Shown: positions 1-6,564 of the stretch, piece by piece
How the letters are laid out: every line of letters begins with the position of its first letter
How positions within the stretch are numbered: the first letter of the stretch is position 1
Origin: an uncultured bacterium
GTDB taxonomy: Bacteria; Planctomycetota; UBA1135; UBA2386
NCBI GenBank assembly: GCA_938003515.1
Contig: CALKYL010000268.1
Coordinates: 1 to 14,153 of the forward strand
Direction of reading: 5' to 3'
DNA length: 14,153 nt
Notes under the pieces: model-generated
Database searches by the model: none
What the model saw: the letters and a program-made list of their open reading frames with translations, nothing else
What the model was told of the DNA's origin: nothing
Made by a program: the position numbers and the translations under genes

Positions 1-518
1 CGCCTCGCGCCCGCGTCGGGGCCGATGCGGTCGATCGCCAACCGGGCGCTGCGCCGCGCCGGCGCGGCCCACGCGCCGGCAGCCCGCGCGCTCCGCCGGT
101 CGGTCTCGCGCCCGCGGGGCCTCGCGTTCGGGATGCGGTCGTTCGCACCCGCCGCCTCTCCGTGGCGAGAGCGATCGCGCACTTCGGACGGTGCGTCGCG
201 CGACTTGTCTCGGCGGCAGGACACGCATGGTGCACCGCGGCGCCGCCGCGCGCGGTCGTCGTGCAACGAAGCGCGCAGAAGTGCGCTGGCCCGCCGCTCG
301 ACGACGACCGTCGCGTGCTCTTAGTCGCCTGTGTGCGGTGGAGTTCGGCCCGACCTTCATCTGCGCGGGCCGCAGCGTCGCCGCCGGCGGGCGGACCGCG
401 CGCAATCGCTTCGCGATCGCCCGGTTCTTGCAGAACGCGCCCCTCCGTCCCACGGGCTCCCGCGTATCGACACGGCGCGATGCGCTGCCCCTCAACCAGG
501 CAACCCACAGCACGCGAC
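1..518. other. Gene-free leader upstream of the four-gene operon
   Basis: No convincing coding sequence lies here. The frames that stay open are rich in Arg, Ala, Ser and Pro, have no domain character and no ribosome binding site, and change composition sharply where the real protein begins at 519. The plus-strand frame of the first operon gene is open back to 162, but its translation before 519 looks like read-through of GC-rich noncoding DNA. The operon promoter presumably lies in this stretch, yet I cannot point to a convincing -35/-10 pair. A perfect 16-base palindrome occurs at 53-68. In DNA this rich in GC such a palindrome can arise by chance. Confidence 0.6.
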
Positions 519-3500
519 ATGGCAGAGCTTCGGTCGAAGCGGGAAGATCCCGGCGCGAAGGCGCCCGCATACGTCCGTGAGCTGCTGCGCAGCTTCGGCA
601 GGTTCGAACGCGGCGAGCGTATGTCGTTGCACGACCGGCGCGGCCGCGTGCCGGTGCTCGTGCAGCGGCTCGACAGCGACCGCTACACGGTGTCGTTCAC
701 GCCCGGCAGCCGCATGCACGGCGTGCTCGCGAACGACCAGAACCGCTTCGCGCCGCCCCGCTCGCTGCCGCCGATCCTCGACTTCCGGCTGGCCGACGGC
801 GAGGGCGGCGAACACGAGATCGTGCGCTACGCGTGGTCTCAGGGGGCCTTCCAGCTCCTCGACACGCTGCTGCTCGAGGGCCACGCGTTCGACACCTTCG
901 AGTTCGTGGAGCTGACCTGGCAGCTGGCCCAGGCGCTGCGCTTCCTGCACGGCCACGGCATCGTGCACGGCCAGTGGAACGCGCGCTCGGTCGTCGCGCT
1001 GCCCGAGGGCGAGGGCCTCAACCGGCTGTCCGAGCATCGCTTCGAGCTCCTCAACACGGGCGTGGGCTTCGCCGAACCCGCCGCGGTGCCCGACGACTAC
1101 ATCGAACGCGGTTACTACCCGCCGGAACTGTTCGTGCGGCAGGCGGACCTGCCCGACCTCGGCACGCTCGACCTCAACGGCGACGTCTACTGCTTCGCCG
1201 CGTTCCTCAAGGACCTGCTGCAGCGCGCGTGCTCGACCGAGGAGCTGCCGCGCCGCGCGACCAGGCTGATGGGGCAGCTGCACGAACACGCGGTGCGGCG
1301 CGGCTGGCGCGCGACCGCCGAGGCGACGCGGCAGAAGGAACTCGAGATCCTCGATCACCTCTACACGGCGCGGGCGCGCACCGAATACCTGATCCAGGAG
1401 GGGCTTCGGCAGGGTGACCAGCGCGCGACCGCCGAGGTGCTCGCCGCCAAGGCCGAGACGCTGCACCGTCAGGTGGTCGCCTACCTGCGGCACCTCGACG
1501 AGCACGGCTACGAGCCGTTCGACGCGTTCGCGGGCGAGGGCGGGGACGGCCTGCTGCACTACACGACGTTCTCCGTCACGTTGCAGCCGACGCGCGTGCA
1601 CGGGCTCGAGGACAGCCGCATCGAGATCCGCGGCCGGGACCTGCCGGGCGACCTCGTGCGTGTGACGCTCAACGAGCACAGCGAGGGCGTGCACGTCGCC
1701 GAAGCCGGCGCGGGCCGCATCCTGTTGGCGCTCGACGCCGGACTGCCGGGCGGTCAGTACGCGGTGTCGATCAACAACCGGCGCACGAACGCGACCCTGG
1801 AGGTCGTGACGACGCTGTGGCTCGAGGCCGACGAGCACGCGCTGCACCTGCCCTGGCCCGGCTGCGACGAGCTCGAGCTGGTCGTGCGCGGTCGGCGGCT
1901 GCCGCGGGACGTGCCCTGGTCCCTGTGCCCGGTCGCCGAGGAGCCGCTCGGACCGACGGCCGCGGAGGGTGAGCGCATCGTCAACCTGCTGGCGGTCGGC
2001 GGCGAGCGCGACGGCGGCGGCCGCGGCGACGAGATCCGTCCGGACGCCGAGGCCGAGGACGGCGCCGCGTCGGCGCGCGAGCGCGACCCCGAGCATCCCG
2101 TCGAGCGGGTCCGCCTGCGCGTGCCGAGGGACCTGCCGCCCGGCCGCTACCAGCTGCGCGCCAACTACCGGCCGACGCCGATCCACTACGAGATCCTGCC
2201 GGCGCTGCCCGATCCGGTCGTCGATGACGACGGTCTCGAGCCCGCGTCGATCCGCAACCATCGGCCCCAGACGGTGACGCTGACCGGGCGCGAGCTCCAC
2301 CCCGACATGCTCGTGGACTTCGGCGAGCACGCGCCGCGGCCCGAGGTCGAGGTGCTGTCGCCGACCGAGGCCCGGCTCACGCTGCCGGTCGGATTCCCGG
2401 CCGGAGACCACGTCCTGCGCGTCAACCGCGCCGGGACCGGCGCCGCGCTGCGGGTCGAGGCGCCGCGCTGGCTCGATCCGGGGCCGCGCACGCTGCGCTT
2501 CGCGCGCGGCCAGTCCGAACCGCTCGCGTTCGCCGTCGCCGGCACCGCGCTGCCGGACCCCGAAGTCGGGGTCGACGGCTACCGCCTCGTCGACGCGCGC
2601 GGTCGCGCCGCCGACGACGCGATCGTCGCCGCGGAACCGATCGACGCGGACGATCTGCCGGCCGGCGTGACCGACGTGCACCGCCTCGCGGTCGCCGCGT
2701 CGGCACGCGGCGGCGCCCGGGAGCTGCAGTTCGCCGGCCGGCCGACCGGCATCGAGCTGCGGCTGAAGAAGCCCGTGCCGCGCGCCGTGCAGCTCGTCGC
2801 TGCCGTCGGCCTGGTGTCGCTGCTGACGTTCGCGGGCTTCGCCGTCTTCGAGCACCTCCGACCCGAGATCAGCGAGCTGCGGACCGCGAGCGTCTTCGGC
2901 ATCCGGCCGGGAGCGGTCGAGGTCGTGGGCCGCAACGTCGACGCGATCGAGCTGTGGCCCGTCGACTCGGACGCGCCGGCCGCGTCGCTGCCTGCCGCCG
3001 AAGGCGAGCCCGGCGTGTTCCGCGTGGAGCTGCCCGAGGTCCTGGCCGCGGGCGCCTACGCGTTGCGCCCCGTCGGACCGGTCGACAGCGAGCTCTCGCA
3101 GCACGTGCTGACCGTGAAGGACGCGCGGCTCCGCGTCGAACCGCGGGTGGCGCATCGCTTCGAGGACACGGTGCTGCGGCTCGCCGCCGCCGACGGCTTC
3201 GACCCGACCGGCTTCGCGTCGGTCGAGCTGGTGCCGGCGGACGGAGCGCGTGCCGCGCGCAGCCTGCCGATCGATGGCGGTCGGTTCGTGCTCCGGGCCG
3301 GGGAACTCGACGCGGCCGCGGTCGGCAGCTACGCGGTGCGCCTCGACTCCCTGCCGATCGACGGGGTCCGGGTCGAGATCCGCGGTCCCAGGCTCGTCGA
3401 CCCGCCGCGCCGCCCGCTGATCCCGGGCGTCGGCGGCCGCCTGCAGCTACCGCTCGGCATCGCCGATCGCGGCGTCGCGCAGTGGACCGGGCTCTTGGCC

Positions 3501-5360
3501 GCGGACGGGGGCGAGGTCGTCGCCCTCGAACCGGTCGTCACCTCGCGGACCGCCCGGCCGGCGGAGGCGGCGGCGTCGCGTCGCGACGTCGACGCCGACG
3601 GAGCGGTCGAGGTCGCGACCTTCGTCGCGGCTGCCGTGGCGCCCGGACGCTACCGCGTCGCCGTCGGGCTCGACGCCGCCGGCGCCGAAGCGATCGGTCC
3701 GGTGCTCGAGGTGCTGCCCCGTCCGCGGGTCGCGTCGATCGAACCGGCGCGCATCGCGCCGGGGCGCCCGGCGCGCGTCGTCGTCGACGGCGTGCACCTG
3801 TCGGCGGTCGACGCGCTGGCCGTGCGCCGGCTCGACGCCGCCGCTACGGAGGCGCCGGACGTGCTCGCGTTCGACCCGGCGCTCGTGACGCCGCTCGACG
3901 ACACGGCGGTCACGGAGGCGCCGAGCGGGTTCGCCCAGCGCATCGAGGTGACGGTCGAGCTGCCGAGCGGTCGCTACGAGATCTCGCCGCGGGGCCACGC
4001 CGACGCCGGCGCGGTCGAGCTCGCGGTGTTCGACGACTGCGAGCGCATACTCACCGCCTATCGCCGCGGCGAGATCGGGCCCGAGGCGCTGCTCGGCTGC
4101 GTCGGGTCGGAGCGGCCGTCGGACGCGGTGCTGCGCGCCGCCGCCGACCTCTTGTTCGACCGCGGTCGCTTCGCCGAGGCCGCCGCGCTCTACGACGGCC
4201 GGGTCGACGCCAAGGGTCGCTTCCGCCGCGCGTTCGCCGCCGCGTTCGCGCTCGACGAGCCGGTGGAGGCGATGCCGGCCGAGGCGCTGCGGGACGCGCC
4301 CGGATACGCGGCTGCCGCCGCGGCGCTCGGTTGGACGATCGGCGGCGCGCGCGTCGCCTGGCCCGACGAGACCTCCACGTGGGAGGTGACCTTCGCCCGG
4401 GCGCGCGACGAACGCGATCCGGTCGCGGCTACGAGCCTCCTGCTCCGCGCCGAGGCGCAGCGCGCCGAGGCGGCGGCGCCGGTCCCGCCGCCGCCGTTCG
4501 CGCCGTTCGAGCAGCTGCGCGCCGACGCGCGGTTCCGCGAGATCGTCGCGTCGGTGCCCGTCGACGCCGCGGCCGCCGCCGCGCGCATGCGCACGCAGCT
4601 GGTCTCGCTGGACGAGCTGTGGCAGGCGCTCGTGCCGGCGCAGCGCGCCGAAGCGCTGTTCTGGATCGGCCACGCGGCCGAGCTCTACGACGGCGACACC
4701 GCCGCCGCGCGCGCGTCGTTGCGGCGTGCGGCCGAAGGCGTCGGCCGCGCCGTGCCGTGGGCGCGCGCCTACCTGGCGGCGCTCGGCGACGACGTCGGCG
4801 CCGACGTGCGCGACGCCTCGTGGCCGGCGCTCTTCGCCGCGGTGCTCGGCGAGTTCCGCCACGTGCGCGACAACCCCAACTACGACCTGCTCGCGGACCC
4901 GGGCAGGCGCGACACGGCGCTCGACAGCGCGACGCTGGCGCGCGCGCGCGCGCTCGCGACCCGCATCGAGCGGCTGGCCGCGGCCGAGCCGCTCGACCCG
5001 TTCGCGCACCACGCGCTGCTCTACGGCATCCGCGCCGCACAGGCCGCCACGTGGCCGCAGGAGTACGACGGCACCGCCGCGGCGCGCAGCCGGCAGGCGC
5101 TCGAGAGCCTGCCGATCGCCGACTCGCTGCGCTCGCACCGCCGCTTCTACCTCGCCTCCGCCGACATCGAGCCGCTGACGCTCGCCCAGATCGTCGTCCT
5201 GCCCCGCGAAGAGCTCCGCGAACGCATCGGTGAGCTCGAGCGGCTCGGCCAGGACTCCCTCCTTCCCGAACCCCTGCGAACGCGCGCATCCGACCTCGCC
5301 CGGCGGCTGTCGCTGCCGTCGGTCGTCTGGGGCAGCCATACCCAGCAGAAGAACCCGTGA
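519..5360 (+). CDS. Single-pass membrane protein with N-terminal pseudokinase domain, TIG/Ig-like modules and helical C-terminal region
   Basis: The product is 1613 residues. Residues about 85-260 look like the C-lobe of a protein kinase. A catalytic-loop-like segment at H150-G151-Q152, followed by N154, stands where HRD...N would be. N179-T180-G181 stands at the DFG position, YYPPEL (199-204) resembles the APE motif, and D222 sits in a helix-F-like segment. The catalytic Asp (HRD) and the metal-binding Asp (DFG) are both replaced and no Gly-rich loop is visible, so it is probably a catalytically dead pseudokinase. A charged helical region follows (265-336), then TIG/Ig-like modules (about 356-428 and 575-646). 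One membrane helix lies at about 757-777, with K/R before it, predicting the N-terminus in the cytoplasm. After it come further Ig/TIG-like segments (about 790-870 and 1068-1170) and an Ala-rich helical tail from C1174 with TPR-like spacing near 1200-1245. The start at ATG 519 was chosen because the protein becomes kinase-like soon after and upstream sequence looks noncoding. Its ribosome site is weak, and ATG 480 or 621 remain possible. It leads the operon and overlaps the next gene by four bases. Function unknown; a scaffold or sensor role is inferred. Confidence 0.8.
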   Translation: MAELRSKREDPGAKAPAYVRELLRSFGRFERGERMSLHDRRGRVPVLVQRLDSDRYTVSFTPGSRMHGVLANDQNRFAPPRSLPPILDFRLADGEGGEHEIVRYAWSQGAFQLLDTLLLEGHAFDTFEFVELTWQLAQALRFLHGHGIVHGQWNARSVVALPEGEGLNRLSEHRFELLNTGVGFAEPAAVPDDYIERGYYPPELFVRQADLPDLGTLDLNGDVYCFAAFLKDLLQRACSTEELPRRATRLMGQLHEHAVRRGWRATAEATRQKELEILDHLYTARARTEYLIQEGLRQGDQRATAEVLAAKAETLHRQVVAYLRHLDEHGYEPFDAFAGEGGDGLLHYTTFSVTLQPTRVHGLEDSRIEIRGRDLPGDLVRVTLNEHSEGVHVAEAGAGRILLALDAGLPGGQYAVSINNRRTNATLEVVTTLWLEADEHALHLPWPGCDELELVVRGRRLPRDVPWSLCPVAEEPLGPTAAEGERIVNLLAVGGERDGGGRGDEIRPDAEAEDGAASARERDPEHPVERVRLRVPRDLPPGRYQLRANYRPTPIHYEILPALPDPVVDDDGLEPASIRNHRPQTVTLTGRELHPDMLVDFGEHAPRPEVEVLSPTEARLTLPVGFPAGDHVLRVNRAGTGAALRVEAPRWLDPGPRTLRFARGQSEPLAFAVAGTALPDPEVGVDGYRLVDARGRAADDAIVAAEPIDADDLPAGVTDVHRLAVAASARGGARELQFAGRPTGIELRLKKPVPRAVQLVAAVGLVSLLTFAGFAVFEHLRPEISELRTASVFGIRPGAVEVVGRNVDAIELWPVDSDAPAASLPAAEGEPGVFRVELPEVLAAGAYALRPVGPVDSELSQHVLTVKDARLRVEPRVAHRFEDTVLRLAAADGFDPTGFASVELVPADGARAARSLPIDGGRFVLRAGELDAAAVGSYAVRLDSLPIDGVRVEIRGPRLVDPPRRPLIPGVGGRLQLPLGIADRGVAQWTGLLAADGGEVVALEPVVTSRTARPAEAAASRRDVDADGAVEVATFVAAAVAPGRYRVAVGLDAAGAEAIGPVLEVLPRPRVASIEPARIAPGRPARVVVDGVHLSAVDALAVRRLDAAATEAPDVLAFDPALVTPLDDTAVTEAPSGFAQRIEVTVELPSGRYEISPRGHADAGAVELAVFDDCERILTAYRRGEIGPEALLGCVGSERPSDAVLRAAADLLFDRGRFAEAAALYDGRVDAKGRFRRAFAAAFALDEPVEAMPAEALRDAPGYAAAAAALGWTIGGARVAWPDETSTWEVTFARARDERDPVAATSLLLRAEAQRAEAAAPVPPPPFAPFEQLRADARFREIVASVPVDAAAAAARMRTQLVSLDELWQALVPAQRAEALFWIGHAAELYDGDTAAARASLRRAAEGVGRAVPWARAYLAALGDDVGADVRDASWPALFAAVLGEFRHVRDNPNYDLLADPGRRDTALDSATLARARALATRIERLAAAEPLDPFAHHALLYGIRAAQAATWPQEYDGTAAARSRQALESLPIADSLRSHRRFYLASADIEPLTLAQIVVLPREELRERIGELERLGQDSLLPEPLRTRASDLARRLSLPSVVWGSHTQQKNP

Positions 5361-6541
5361 ACCCGGTCCAAGATCCCCGTCCGTTCTCCGCGGCCGTCCG
5401 CCGCGCCGCGCTCCTCGCAGCCCTCGTCGTCGCCGGCGGGTGCGCGAAGTACAAGAACCGCATCAACGAGCTGACGCGCGAGAACCAGAAGCTGCGCGGC
5501 GTCAACGAAGCGCTCGAGGCCGAGCTCGCGGCCCGGGCTTCGGGCAGCGACTACGACTTCGCGCCGATCCGGCGCTTCACGGTCGGCGTCGCGGCGGCGG
5601 AGCAGGACTTCGACTCCGGCGCGTTCGAGACGCTGCTGCAGCAGAGCCTCGACGCCTCGGCCGGCAAGGCCAAGCCGGCGCTGACCGCCGAGACGAGCGA
5701 CCGGGAGCTCGCCAAGATCCGCGGCATGCTCGTGCAGCAGTACCTCGCGGCCGAGGAGGTCCCGATCGTCATCTCGAACCTGAGCTACCGCCTCGCCGAC
5801 GCCAAGCACGACTTCAAGATCGGCGGCACCGTCGTGCCGCGCGACGCCGCGCAGGTGACGTCCGCGGGGGACGGCGGCGCGGTCGGGACCCTGCGCGACG
5901 AGCTGCCCGCGGTGCTGCGGCGCGAGGGCGACGACACGTTCCGCATCGACTACGAGGAGTCGGGCCAGGGCAGGAGCTCGGTCGAGGTGCGCCTGACCGA
6001 CCTCGACATGATCGCGTCGGCCGACGGCACGCGTGCGGCGCGCCAGGGCGACGTGTCGTTCAACTGGCGGCTGAACCTCGCCGAGGTCCGCGTCTACGAG
6101 GTCGAACAGTATCGCGGCGACGTCGGCACGTTCCTCCGCCAGATGCGGGTGAACGGCGCGCGCGGCGAGCTGAGTCAGTTCCAGACGCTCCAGGACACCG
6201 TGTTCCTGTTCGGCTACGGCCCGTATCGCACGGACGTCGTCAGCCAGCTGCGGACCCCGGCCTTCATCGACCGCGTCGAGGTCGCGGCGATCGACCCGGC
6301 CGTCGTCGACGCGCTGACCGTCGAGGACGACGAGGAGAAGCTGCTCGGGACGATCGGCGCCGACGTGCAGTGGGTCGTCTGCGAGTCCGTCGACTTCGAG
6401 CGGCGCGAACGCACGTGGCGACGGCCGATCGCGATCGGCTTCCCGTTCGTCAGCCGGCAGACGTCGACCGACCGCGGCGAGGTCTTCTACTCGCTCTACA
6501 CGGCGGCTGGCACGCGGCTGCTCGGCAACTTCTCACGGTAG
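5357..6541 (+). CDS. Probable lipoprotein with N-terminal coiled coil, function unknown
   Basis: The product is 394 residues, starting at a GTG that overlaps the stop codon of the preceding gene (GTGA), which implies translational coupling. Residues 1-28 form a signal peptide: R15-R16, then a hydrophobic Ala/Leu/Val stretch ending in VVAGG before Cys29. This is a usable but untypical lipobox, because position -3 is Ala rather than Leu. Directly after Cys29 is a short coiled coil (about 35-60) with regular heptads: I36, N43, N50 and L57 alternate with L39, L46 and L53. The remaining 330 residues look like a mixed alpha/beta globular domain with many beta-strand-like segments towards the end. 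I recognise no named family. The likely site is a membrane surface, lipid-anchored, with the coiled coil as stalk or oligomer contact. Its position between a membrane protein and two cytoplasmic NTPases suggests it is the envelope-side part of the same machine (inference). Confidence 0.82.
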   Translation: MNPVQDPRPFSAAVRRAALLAALVVAGGCAKYKNRINELTRENQKLRGVNEALEAELAARASGSDYDFAPIRRFTVGVAAAEQDFDSGAFETLLQQSLDASAGKAKPALTAETSDRELAKIRGMLVQQYLAAEEVPIVISNLSYRLADAKHDFKIGGTVVPRDAAQVTSAGDGGAVGTLRDELPAVLRREGDDTFRIDYEESGQGRSSVEVRLTDLDMIASADGTRAARQGDVSFNWRLNLAEVRVYEVEQYRGDVGTFLRQMRVNGARGELSQFQTLQDTVFLFGYGPYRTDVVSQLRTPAFIDRVEVAAIDPAVVDALTVEDDEEKLLGTIGADVQWVVCESVDFERRERTWRRPIAIGFPFVSRQTSTDRGEVFYSLYTAAGTRLLGNFSR

Positions 6542-6552
6542 TCCAAGCGGAC

Positions 6553-6557
6553 AGGAG
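6553..6557 (+). promoter_or_regulatory. Shine-Dalgarno sequence of the dynamin-like GTPase gene
   Basis: AGGAG lies seven bases before ATG 6565, inside the 23-nt gap after the lipoprotein stop codon. It decides the start of the GTPase gene, whose open frame runs back to 5230 inside the two upstream genes. Confidence 0.8.
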
Positions 6558-6564
6558 ACAGATC

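Noticed and set aside
53..68. Perfect 16-base palindrome, possible operator or terminator of an upstream gene
   Set aside because: At this GC content about one such palindrome is expected in a window of this size, and nothing nearby ties it to a gene.
162..518. N-terminal extension of the pseudokinase gene to an upstream ATG
   Set aside because: The extension is Arg/Ser/Pro/Ala-rich and looks noncoding, and there is no ribosome site at 162. ATG 480 is also in frame but has no better support than ATG 519.
492..3155. Long minus-strand open frame opposite the pseudokinase gene (887 codons), with similar ones at 3447-5339, 6496-8691 and 8655-10613
   Set aside because: Translations are dominated by Arg, Ala, Gly, Val, Asp and Gln with no domain motifs. 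They mirror the codon phase of the real plus-strand genes, as expected when GC-rich third positions remove stop codons on the other strand.
2954..5233. Plus-strand 759-codon frame inside the large membrane-protein gene
   Set aside because: Composed almost wholly of Arg, Ala and Gly; a shadow of the real frame, which has recognisable domains and good context on both sides.
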